Shown: in pieces, positions 21,329 through 28,037 of the stretch | Numbering within the stretch: the first letter of the stretch is position 1 | Layout: every line of letters begins with the position of its first letter | From: JBGLNJ01 sp964353405 | GTDB taxonomy: Bacteria; Chloroflexota; Anaerolineae; Fen-1058 | Length of the DNA: 28,463 bases | Direction of reading: 5' to 3' | Assembly (NCBI GenBank): GCA_964353405.1 | Contig: CAYGWJ010000392.1 | Location: forward strand, 1 to 28,463 | Position numbers and translations under genes: made by a program | Notes under the pieces: model-generated | What the model was told of the DNA's origin: nothing | Database searches by the model: none | The model's input: only the letters and a program-made list of their open reading frames with translations

Positions 21329-23731
21329 CTATGGAAACGAGCGCAGAACCACGGGTAGGAAGACCATGTAATCCCCTAATCTCACCACATCCACTGGCAC
21401 ACTGCTATAGTAAGTGCACCCAATCCCCAGTTGCCCCTCGGTGTTCCGTCCCCAGCACTTGACTCTGCCATTGGATGTTAGCGCACAGGTGAGCGACCCA
21501 CCTGGAGCGATGGCACTCACGCCACTCGTCAGCCCAACCACATCCACGGGCGCGGTGCGGTTGGTCGTCGTGCCGTCGCCCAGTTGTCCATAGTTGTTCC
21601 ATCCCCAGCACTTGACCCCGCCGCCGGAGGTCAGCGCACAGGTGTGCAACGCACTCGTGGAAATGGCGCTCACACCGCTTGCCAGCCCGACCACGTTCAC
21701 AGGCGCACTACGGTCGGTCGTCGTGCCGTCGCCCAGTTGTCCATAACCGTTATTGCCCCAACACTTGACCCCGCCGGAGGTCAGTGCACAGGTGTGCGTC
21801 CCACCCGCGGCAATGGCGCTCACACCGCTTGCCAGCCCGACCACGTTCACAGGTGCACTACGGTCGGTCATCGTACCGTCGCCCAGTTGCCCAGAGCGGT
21901 TTGATCCCCAGCACTTGACCCCGCCGCCCGAGGTCAGCGCACAGGTATGCAACCCAAACCCACCCGTGGAAATGGCACTCACGCCACTCGTCAGCCCGAT
22001 CACATCCATGGGTGTATAATGGCCGGTCGTCGTACCATCGCCCAATTGCCCCTCAGTATTCCGTCCCCAGCACTTGACCCCGCCACCGGAGGTCAGCGCA
22101 CAAGTGTGCTGATTTCCTGCGGCAATGGCGCTCACGTCACTCGGCAGCCCGACCACGTCCACGGGCGTTGTACAGAATGTCGTCTGGCTGTTGCACACGC
22201 CCACGCCCACTTGTCCAGAGTCGTTCGCTCCCCAGCACTTGACCCCATTGCCTCCAGACGTCAGCGCGCAGGTGTGCAACCCACCTGCGGTGATGGCACT
22301 TATGCCGCTTGGCAGGCCGACCACGTTCGCAGGCGTACAACGGTTTGTCGTTGTACCGTCGCCCAGTGCTCCAAAGAAGTTAAATCCCCAGCACTTGACT
22401 CTACCGTCGGAGGTCAGCGCGCAGCTGTGATGCACTCCCGTCGCGGTGGCGACCACGCTGCTCAACCCCATCACGTCCACCGGCACTGCGCTGTAGCCAA
22501 AAACCCCAATCCCCAGTTGCCCATTGTAATTGTACCCCCAGCACTTGATCCCGTTGCCTCCAGACGTCAGCGCGCAGGTGTGCCCCCCACCTGCGGCGAT
22601 GGCACTTATGCCGCTCGTCAGCCCGACCACATCCACGGGCGTGGTACGGTATGTCGTCGTGCCATCGCCCAGTTGCCCATCGTCGTTTCCTCCCCAACAC
22701 TTGACCCCGCCACTGGATGTTACCGCACAATAATGCCCCCTACCTGCAGCGATGGCGCTCACGCCGCTCGTCAGCCCGACCACGTTCACAGGCGTATAAG
22801 AGCCATTCGATCCCCAGCACTTGACCCCGCCGCCGGAGGTCAGCGCACAGGTGCGCGACCCACCTGCAGCGATGGCGCTCACGCCACTTGTCAGCCCGAC
22901 CACATCCACGGGCGCGGTACGGCTTATCGTCGTGCCATCGCCCAGCTGCCCAGAGCTGTTCTGTCCCCAGCACTTGACCCCGCTGCTAGACGTCAGCACA
23001 CAGGTATGCGAATCGTCTGCGGCGAGTGCGCTCATGCTGCTTGTCAGCCCGACCACATCCACGGGCGAGGTATGGCTTATCGTCGTGCCATCGCCCAGTT
23101 GTCCATAGCCGTTTTCTCCCCAGCACTGGACTCCGCCGCTGGATGTTAACGCGCAGGTATGCGACCCGCCTGCGGCGACGGCGCTCATGCCGCTTGCCAG
23201 GCCGACCACATCCACGGGCGTGGTATGGCTTATCGTCGTGCCATCGCCCAGTTGTCCAGAGCCGTTATCTCCCCAGCACTTGACCCCGCCGCCAGAGGTC
23301 AGCGCACAGGTGTGCATCTCACCCGTGGCAATGGCGCTCACGCCGCTCGTCAGCCCGACCACGTTCACAGGCGTACTACGGTCGGTCGTCGTACCGTCGC
23401 CCAATTGCCCAGAGCTGTTCCATCCCCAGCACCTGACCGCACCTCCAGACGTCAGCGCGCAGCTGTGCGACCCACCTGCCGTGATGGCAGTAGAACTTGA
23501 TACCGACGTTGCCAGTACGGTTACCCAATTCGGTTGGAGTGATGTCATTTCTATCGCGTGCGGTAGCATACTATCAAGTCGTGAAGGAGAGAAAACCGAG
23601 GGAGCGTCGGCAATCACAACGTTCGGGGATTGGTTTGCCAGTGCCCTCGGCGTTGTTGGAGACAATGCGGTGATAAGTACCAACGTCAGTGCTACAAATA
23701 CAGAAACGAAGCGAACGAATTCGGTCTTCAT
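21329..23731 (-). CDS. Secreted RCC1-repeat (regulator of chromosome condensation-like) beta-propeller protein
   Basis: An 800-residue secreted protein. ATG 23731 has GGAGGT 7 nt upstream. A signal peptide of about 33 residues (KTEFVRFVSVFVALTLVLI...ALA) is followed by a linker, then 14 'CWG' units of about 50 residues with the RCC1 pattern HTCALTSGGGVKCWGxNxxG, QLGDGTTT, PVDVVGL and SGVSAIAAG. Unit 5 is shortened, lacking the QLGDGTT strand, while units 7 and 14 carry GIGV/GIGC variants. Each unit has two Cys ten residues apart, able to form disulfides outside the cell. Fourteen units could build two seven-bladed propellers. The ending YMVFLPVVLRSFP resembles tails I know from other Chloroflexota surface proteins. 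Ligand and function are unknown. Confidence 0.9.
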   Translation of the reverse strand: MKTEFVRFVSVFVALTLVLITALSPTTPRALANQSPNVVIADAPSVFSPSRLDSMLPHAIEMTSLQPNWVTVLATSVSSSTAITAGGSHSCALTSGGAVRCWGWNSSGQLGDGTTTDRSTPVNVVGLTSGVSAIATGEMHTCALTSGGGVKCWGDNGSGQLGDGTTISHTTPVDVVGLASGMSAVAAGGSHTCALTSSGGVQCWGENGYGQLGDGTTISHTSPVDVVGLTSSMSALAADDSHTCVLTSSSGVKCWGQNSSGQLGDGTTISRTAPVDVVGLTSGVSAIAAGGSRTCALTSGGGVKCWGSNGSYTPVNVVGLTSGVSAIAAGRGHYCAVTSSGGVKCWGGNDDGQLGDGTTTYRTTPVDVVGLTSGISAIAAGGGHTCALTSGGNGIKCWGYNYNGQLGIGVFGYSAVPVDVMGLSSVVATATGVHHSCALTSDGRVKCWGFNFFGALGDGTTTNRCTPANVVGLPSGISAITAGGLHTCALTSGGNGVKCWGANDSGQVGVGVCNSQTTFCTTPVDVVGLPSDVSAIAAGNQHTCALTSGGGVKCWGRNTEGQLGDGTTTGHYTPMDVIGLTSGVSAISTGGFGLHTCALTSGGGVKCWGSNRSGQLGDGTMTDRSAPVNVVGLASGVSAIAAGGTHTCALTSGGVKCWGNNGYGQLGDGTTTDRSAPVNVVGLASGVSAISTSALHTCALTSGGGVKCWGWNNYGQLGDGTTTNRTAPVDVVGLTSGVSAIAPGGSLTCALTSNGRVKCWGRNTEGQLGIGCTYYSSVPVDVVRLGDYMVFLPVVLRSFP
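21400..23480. repeat. Degenerate DNA tandem repeat of about 150 bp encoding the RCC1 units
   Basis: On the plus strand the words CCCCAGCACTTGACCCCGCC, GTCAGCGCACAGGTGTG, GCGATGGCGCTCAC and GTCAGCCCGACCACATCC recur in order roughly every 150 bp. Neighbouring copies are nearly identical even at synonymous positions, for example the copies around 21660-21900. This indicates recent duplication or gene conversion within the gene. Confidence 0.85.
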
Positions 23732-23784
23732 TTTAAACCTCCATTCTGGAGAGGGGAAAAACCAAATGCGGTGCACTTGCGTAG

Positions 23785-23813
23785 AGTTTACTCCCAGCTG
23801 GTTGGCAAGTCAA
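23785..23813 (-). promoter_or_regulatory. Promoter of the RCC1-repeat protein gene
   Basis: On the minus strand TTGACT (plus 23808-23813) and TAAACT (plus 23785-23790) are separated by 17 bp, about 53 bp before ATG 23731. This is a good sigma-70-type match. It lies in the gap to the divergent recombinase gene. Confidence 0.6.
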
Positions 23814-23842
23814 ATTGAAACAAGGAAAAGAAAAGAGGCGAC

Positions 23843-24823
23843 ATGAAACAAGCAATCATCACCCAGGCAAGCGACAAGACCCTGCGGCAAATCAAGCGCG
23901 AGATAGAGCGCGATCCTCAATTGAAAAGCGATAACACCAAGCGCGGTTACTTGCACGACCTGGGCGCTTTTGAGGAATGGCGAGCCGGGCGGCCCATGAC
24001 AAAGCTACTGGTTGAGGAATACGTGGCCAAGTTACAGGCCGAGACCAAGTCACCCAACACTATAAACCGTGTGCTTGCCTCTGTGCGCTGGTGAGCGCGG
24101 CGCCTGGGCGACTTGGCCTTTGAGGGGCGATTGCCCCAAGCCGAGCGTGAGGAAATTGTCACCCAAGTAGCGCGGGTTGCGGCGGTCAAAGACGTGACGG
24201 GCACGCGGCCCCAAAAGGGCCGTCACATTGCGCCCGGCGAGTTGGCGGCTTTGATGCAAGCCTGCCAAGCCGACCTTACACCAGCCGGGGCGCGTGACGC
24301 GGCCATTATCGCCCTCGCCTGGGCAACCGGCGCGCGGCGGTCAGAGTTGGCCGAGTTGCAACTGTCAAACTTTATCAAGACCGCCGACGATGAGGGCGAC
24401 TTGAGGATACACGGCAATGGCGACAAGACCCGAACGGTTTACATTTACAACGGGGCATCGGCGGCCCTGGCCGACTGGCTGACCATTCGCGGCGACGATG
24501 ACGGCCCTCTGTTCTATGCCGTCAACAAGGGCGGGCGCGTGATCGTGGGGCATGGCGTGAGTGATGAGGCGCTGGCTCAAATGCTTTCCAAGTGTGCCGG
24601 GCAAGCCGAAGTGCAAAACATCACGTGGCACGACTTTCGGCGCAGCTTTCCGGGCAACTTGCTGGACAATGGCAATGACCTCGTGACGATTCAAAAGTTG
24701 ATGGGGCACTCTAGTCCGACTACCACGAGCAACTATGACCGGCGCGGTGATGAGGTAAAGCGCAAAGCGTCAAGAAGTTTGCAGTGCCCTACCACAAGCG
24801 GGGCAACAAGTGAGGTAAAATAG
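23843..24823 (+). pseudogene. Tyrosine recombinase (XerC/D-type) interrupted by one in-frame TGA
   Basis: ATG 23843 (AGAGG 6 nt upstream) opens a frame that reads 83 residues to SVRW, meets TGA at 24092-24094, and continues in the same frame ARRLGDLAFEGRL to the stop at 24821-24823. The whole would be about 326 codons. Part 1 is the core-binding SAM-like domain (NTKRGYLHDLGAFEEWRAG, SPNTINRVLASVR). Part 2 has the full catalytic set: Arg in ATGARRSELAEL, Lys in GDKTRTVYI, HxxR in WHDFRRSF, His in LMGHSS and Tyr in SNYDRRG. A TGG-to-TGA change would explain the break. TTG 24113 could restart the catalytic half alone. It is probably the integrase of the island that follows; no attachment-site repeats are obvious. 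Confidence 0.75.
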
Positions 24824-24960
24824 ATTCGCCCCTCGTGCGTCAACACTTGGGGCGACATAGCCGGGCCGATGCGAGCGGCACGACTGCCAGAATTGTACCA
24901 CACTTCGGGCGGGCTGTTCGCAAGACTGCGGCGGCCCGTTTCGTTTGCGAGGTGTGCGAA
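24816..24960 (+). promoter_or_regulatory. Structured leader 1 with -10 box, pseudoknot-capable, covering the RBS
   Basis: The -10 TAAAAT (24816-24821) overlaps the recombinase stop. After 5 nt comes a hairpin CGCCCC (24827-24832)/GGGGCG (24849-24854), extended inside by GTG/CAC. A long-range helix joins CGGGCCG (24862-24868) and CGGCCCG (24932-24938). A second helix joins CACACTTCG (24899-24907) and CGAGGTGTG (24948-24956), 9 bp with one G-U, and buries the Shine-Dalgarno GAGGTG. The two long helices cross, as in a pseudoknot. The same plan recurs at 25546-25706. Confidence 0.5.
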
Positions 24961-25542
24961 ATGACAAAGACATTGACTGTAAAAGATATTGTTACTGCCG
25001 TGGGTGCGGCTATTCAGTGGATTGAGCCTGGCACGTTCACTATCACAAAAGACGAATATGGTGAGACCGTCGTCTTTAGCTTTGAACAGGACGGCAAACT
25101 GTGGGGCAAGTACACTGTCACGCCACTCGGCGGCCAAGTCCGACATAGCATGAATTGGTTTGCGGACGACATGACCGCATATTGGGCTATCACTGGACTG
25201 ATTAAAGCCGAGATAAAGCAATGTCAAGCCGCTTCCGACTTGCCCACCAGCGGCGCGGACGGCGGGCAAGACAAGACAAAGAGTGCATTTTCGCCGGAAT
25301 ATCGAGCCAAGTTGCGCCACGACCTTGCGACCTACTTTGGCAGAGAGGAATTGCGTAATCTATGTTTTGATCTGGGTATACCGCATGAAAACTTTCCAGA
25401 ACTGCTTGACAGTATGGCGAGAGAGATAATCGCCCATTGTGAACGTGTTGACCGTATCTCTGCGCTTATGGCAAAGTGCAAGGAATTGCGGCCTAACGTG
25501 TCATGGGACGACATGCCCGCCAGTGCCGAGGGCGACAAGTGA
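24961..25542 (+). CDS. Two-domain protein: unknown N-terminal domain plus effector-associated (EAD-like) domain
   Basis: A 193-residue protein; ATG 24961 follows GAGGTG by 7 nt. Residues 1-88 (MTKTLTVKDIVTAVGAAIQW... FSFEQDGKLWGKYTV... NWFADDMTAYWAI) form a small alpha/beta domain I do not recognise. Residues 89-110 are a flexible linker (LPTSGADGGQDKTKS). From 113 on, YRAKLRHDLATYFGREELRN, LCFDLGIPHENFPE, DSMAREIIAHCER and KCKELRPNVSW match the pattern of Death-like effector-associated domains (EADs), adaptor domains of NTP-dependent conflict systems. The C-terminal 77 residues are about 67% identical to those of the next-but-one feature. No cognate NTPase is in the window. The role, perhaps adaptor or sensor in a defence or signalling system, is inferred. 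Confidence 0.65.
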   Translation: MTKTLTVKDIVTAVGAAIQWIEPGTFTITKDEYGETVVFSFEQDGKLWGKYTVTPLGGQVRHSMNWFADDMTAYWAITGLIKAEIKQCQAASDLPTSGADGGQDKTKSAFSPEYRAKLRHDLATYFGREELRNLCFDLGIPHENFPELLDSMAREIIAHCERVDRISALMAKCKELRPNVSWDDMPASAEGDK

Positions 25543-25545
25543 TGT

Positions 25546-25574
25546 TTGTCCTCTGGTGTGGTCTGTTGTAGAAT
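25546..25574 (+). promoter_or_regulatory. Promoter of the second EAD-like gene
   Basis: TTGTCC (25546-25551) and TAGAAT (25569-25574) with a 17-bp spacer. It begins 4 bp after the end of the first EAD-like gene, so the second gene has its own transcription start, predicted at about 25580, the first base of its leader hairpin. Confidence 0.6.
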
Positions 25575-25579
25575 AAAAG

Positions 25580-25706
25580 ATGCCCACCAGTGTTAGTAGC
25601 ACTGTGGGCATGGTCAAGCCGATTGCGGCGGCCTGGCACTTGGGAGTATAGCACACCCACGAGTCGCTTGCAATGGGCAAAGCGGCTTTTTGTTTGGAGG
25701 TGTGAT
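25580..25706 (+). promoter_or_regulatory. Structured leader 2, pseudoknot-capable, covering the RBS
   Basis: Five nt after the -10 starts a hairpin: ATGCCCA (25580-25586) and CAGTG (25588-25592) pair with CACTG (25600-25604) and TGGGCAT (25605-25611), with one bulged C. A long-range helix joins AAGCCG (25616-25621), plus TTGC, with CGGCTT (25683-25688), plus GCAA. A crossing helix joins CACACC (25652-25657) and GGTGTG (25699-25704) and covers the Shine-Dalgarno GGAGG. TTTGTTTG follows the long helix, so an intrinsic-terminator role is also possible. It matches leader 1 in layout and in the words AGCCG, GCGGC, GTA-N3-CACAC and GTTTG. Confidence 0.5.
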
Positions 25707-26363
25707 ATGCAGCTAACAAAAATTGAAAAGGTCATGGCAGCGGTTGACGCGAACGTGATAGCCGTGACGGTTGACCTGCCAACGAAAAGGGTAAACCGGC
25801 TGGCCTATCGGCATTTAGCTGGCCTGTGCAATGTAGAAAGAGTACCTGGCGCAACGACCTATCGTTTGACGGGCGGCGCGGGCGGCTTCGTGATAGAGAA
25901 CATGGGTGACAAAACTCGCGTGGTGATTCTGTCCGGGACTGACTATGGACTTGTTGAACTCTTGGCAAACGACCTGGGTTTTGACATGGGCGATCCTGCG
26001 AGGCTGACCGCAGACTATGCAGGATTTAACACCATGCAACCTACAAGTACGCCCCCCACCAGCGGCACGGGCGACGGGCAAGGCAAAGGGGCAAGCGCCG
26101 AGGGTAAACGAAAGTTGGAATACCGGGCCGAGCTGCGCCAAAATCTGACAGAGCGCTTCAACCGAGATGAACTGCGTACGCTCTGCTTTGACCTGGGCAT
26201 AGAGCACGAGAACTTGCCGGAGGCGAAAGACAGCATGGCTAGAGAGCTAGTTGCCTGCTGTGAACAGACTGGCAGTATCTCTGCACTAGTAGCGAAATGC
26301 AAGGAATTGCGGCCTGACGTGTCGTGGGACGACATGCCCGACGCGGCAAGGAAAGTGTGGTAG
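25707..26363 (+). CDS. Two-domain protein: different unknown N-terminal domain plus EAD-like domain
   Basis: A 218-residue protein; ATG 25707 follows GGAGG by 6 nt. Residues 1-105 (MQLTKIEKVMAAVDANVIAV... YRLTGGAGGFVIENMGDKTR... LSGTDYGLVELLANDLGF) form a domain that does not resemble the N-terminus of the preceding EAD gene and that I do not recognise. A Gly/Ser/Pro-rich linker (PPTSGTGDGQGKGAS) is similar to the linker there. The C-terminal domain begins at about 137 (YRAELRQNLTERFNRDELRT, LCFDLGIEHENLPE, KCKELRPDVSW). About 52 of 77 aligned positions are identical to the first protein by my count. The pair looks like paralogous adaptors in which the shared domain is kept and the N-terminal module exchanged. 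Confidence 0.65.
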   Translation: MQLTKIEKVMAAVDANVIAVTVDLPTKRVNRLAYRHLAGLCNVERVPGATTYRLTGGAGGFVIENMGDKTRVVILSGTDYGLVELLANDLGFDMGDPARLTADYAGFNTMQPTSTPPTSGTGDGQGKGASAEGKRKLEYRAELRQNLTERFNRDELRTLCFDLGIEHENLPEAKDSMARELVACCEQTGSISALVAKCKELRPDVSWDDMPDAARKVW

Positions 26364-26406
26364 ACTTCCAAGCCGCTAGCAACTACAGCGGGCGGCGCCG
26401 GCTGGT

Positions 26407-26637
26407 GTGGCTCGCCTTTCGCGTCACGATTTGCGGCGGACGAGTTTGGAAGCATTGCCCGAGTCTGATGGCTACTATTTCACATACATACCCCCGAGTT
26501 ACTACTATCGGGTGCCCTGCGAAGATGATTACGAGTGGGGTGCTCCCATAGTTGTCGGCAATTTGAGTGAGCAACGTCAGGACAGGGGGCTGGTTTCACC
26601 TCGCCGAAGGATCACGTTGAGGCCTTGCGCCGTGTGA
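26407..26637 (+). CDS. Doubtful small ORF of unknown function
   Basis: A GTG-started frame of 76 codons. The middle (GYYFTYIPPSYYYRVPCEDD, then YEWGAPIVVGN) looks protein-like, but the ends are Arg-rich and uneven, and no ribosome site precedes the GTG. It fills most of the 304-bp gap between the second EAD-like gene and the P-loop gene. It could be a decayed gene or chance; I recognise no family. Confidence 0.25.
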   Translation: MARLSRHDLRRTSLEALPESDGYYFTYIPPSYYYRVPCEDDYEWGAPIVVGNLSEQRQDRGLVSPRRRITLRPCAV

Positions 26638-26667
26638 AAGACATCGTGTGCGTGGTCAACTCGTAAC

Positions 26668-27348
26668 ATGCGTTTCCCTATCAATCAGGCTTTACTGATA
26701 CAAGCCCGCGACAGGCTGGCCGGTCGCTCTTCGCTCTATTGGATTGTCGGCGGAGCCGGCTCCGGCAAGACAACAGTCTGCCAGGCTCTTTCAGTCCGGC
26801 TAGAGATGCCTGTATATGATATGGATGCCCATATCTACGGGGCATATCACCACAGATTCAGCCAGGCACGTCATCCTGTCAACACGGCGTGGTCTATAGC
26901 CGACAACGGATTGGCCTGGTTGCTCGCCATGTCCTGGGACGAGTTTGACAGCTTTAACCAGGCGGCGCTGCCTGAATACCTCGATTTGTTGGCCGAGGAC
27001 CTGGATAGGGTCGAGCCTGGTGTGGGCATGCTCATTGACGGCGGAATAAGCAACCCCGCTCTCCTTGCGCAGGCCATTCCAGCTCGGCAGATTGCATGTC
27101 TGTCAGCACCCGAACACTCGAGCGTCCAGATTTGGGAAGCGTTTGGCGAACGAAAGGCCATGAAGGAAGCGGTCTATCAGTTACCAAATCCCGAAGCAGC
27201 ATGGCTCAAATTCCTGGAATTTGACACCCGGCTCACACACACCATTCTGAACGAGTGCCGGGAAAATAGCATCCCGATCCACCTGCGAGATAAAGACACC
27301 TCCGTCGAAGAATTAGCCGAGCGGGTCGCTCGTGGATTGGGGACATAA
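26668..27348 (+). CDS. P-loop NTPase, small-molecule-kinase-like
   Basis: A 226-residue protein with a Walker A motif GGAGSGKTT (residues 28-36) after a short strand LYWIVG, and a shikimate/gluconate-kinase-like YDMDAHIYG at 49-57. The central part (WLLAMSWDEFDSFNQAALPEYLDLL) is helical. LIDGGISNPALLAQ is the likely Walker B strand. The C-terminal FDTRLTHTILNECRENSIPI and LRDKDTSVEELAERVA give the usual last helix. It probably phosphorylates or binds a small substrate; the substrate is unknown. No strong Shine-Dalgarno is seen before ATG 26668. It lies 14 bp upstream of the VOC gene, so the two form an operon. Confidence 0.65.
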   Translation: MRFPINQALLIQARDRLAGRSSLYWIVGGAGSGKTTVCQALSVRLEMPVYDMDAHIYGAYHHRFSQARHPVNTAWSIADNGLAWLLAMSWDEFDSFNQAALPEYLDLLAEDLDRVEPGVGMLIDGGISNPALLAQAIPARQIACLSAPEHSSVQIWEAFGERKAMKEAVYQLPNPEAAWLKFLEFDTRLTHTILNECRENSIPIHLRDKDTSVEELAERVARGLGT

Positions 27349-27362
27349 AGGAGAAAAGATCA

Positions 27363-27785
27363 ATGTTATTACAAGGCAATCTGCAAGGAGTTCAGCATCT
27401 GGGCCTTCCGGTGACTGACCTGGAACGATCGAAGGCATTTTATCTGAATTTGGGTTTCACCCAAACCATGCGCACCGATCTTGCCGGGCAGCCTGAGGCC
27501 ATCCAGGTCGCCATGCTGCAGAAGGATGATCTAACGATTGAACTTTACCAATTAGCCAGTCAAGAACGCAAAGAGATCGCCGCCCGGCAAGACGGCCATA
27601 TAGATCACATCGCGCTGAACGTCCTTGATATTGAAAAGGCGTATACCGAGATTACGGCTGCCGGGCTAGAGATATTGGAGGAAAACGCACCGGTGTTCTT
27701 ACCCTTTTGGACACACGGAGTAAAGTTTTTCACCATACGCGGGCCTGACGGCGAAAAAATAGAGTTCAATCAAATCTTGCGCTAG
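27363..27785 (+). CDS. VOC-family (glyoxalase/bleomycin-resistance-like) protein
   Basis: A 140-residue protein with AAAGGAG 8 nt before ATG 27363. Two beta-alpha-beta-beta-beta modules are visible. Likely metal ligands are His in VQHLGLPVTDLERSKAFY, Glu in LTIELYQL, His in GHIDHIALNVLDIE and Glu in GEKIEFNQ, one pair per module, as in glyoxalase I and related enzymes. FYLNLGFTQTM is the standard first helix. It may be a lactoylglutathione-lyase-like isomerase, an epimerase or a dioxygenase; the sequence alone does not decide. The preceding kinase-like gene suggests a small-molecule processing pair. Confidence 0.8.
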   Translation: MLLQGNLQGVQHLGLPVTDLERSKAFYLNLGFTQTMRTDLAGQPEAIQVAMLQKDDLTIELYQLASQERKEIAARQDGHIDHIALNVLDIEKAYTEITAAGLEILEENAPVFLPFWTHGVKFFTIRGPDGEKIEFNQILR

Positions 27786-27790
27786 CAGCC

Positions 27791-27970
27791 TGTCGGAGAG
27801 GCAACTTTGTAGGGCGGCTTTCCATAGCCGCCGCGCTGGGGGCAGGTATGGACGCGAAGCGTGCCCTACAAGGGGATCTCTGTCGGAGAGGTAGCTTTGT
27901 AGGGCGGCTTTCCATAGCCGCCGCGCTGGGGGCAGGTATGGACGCGAAGCGTGCCCTACAAGGGGCTCTC
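27791..27970. repeat. Two tandem copies of a 90-bp structured repeat
   Basis: Bases 27791-27880 and 27881-27970 differ at three positions only. Each copy holds an outer inverted repeat TTGTAGGGC/GCCCTACAA (27807-27815 with 27863-27871 in copy 1). It encloses a perfect 7-bp hairpin GGCGGCT/AGCCGCC with loop TTCCAT (27813-27832) and a second, weaker arm. The arrangement parallels the element at 15909-16002, including an inner arm that shares bases with the outer stem. Confidence 0.9.
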
Positions 27971-27996
27971 AGGTCGAGGCGGCCAGCTTGAGCCCA

Positions 27997-28019
27997 GGCC
28001 TCTCCGATAGGGAGAGGCC
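27997..28019. terminator. Hairpin between convergent VOC and acyl-CoA dehydrogenase ends
   Basis: GGCCTCTCC (27997-28005) and GGAGAGGCC (28011-28019) pair perfectly around loop GATAG, extended by CCA/TGG beyond one bulge. The core CTCTCCGA also appears inverted in the start of the 90-bp repeats (TCGGAGAG). It sits between convergent genes, but no T-run follows on either strand. Confidence 0.4.
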
Positions 28020-28037
28020 CTGGCCTATTCGTCCTCC

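Noticed and set aside
21314..21340. CRISPR-repeat-like word GTTGCAATCCGCTATGGAAAC
   Set aside because: A single copy with no spacers or second repeat nearby, and half of it is the end of the RCC1 gene; coincidence is likelier.
808..24094. Recoding of stop codons (TAG at 808, TGA at 24092)
   Set aside because: TAG, TGA and TAA all end normal genes elsewhere in the window, so a changed genetic code is not supported.
24827..25611. Hairpins before the EAD-like genes as integron attC sites
   Set aside because: They lack the RYYYAAC/GTTRRRY core ends and sit 5 nt after -10 boxes; a leader-RNA reading fits better.
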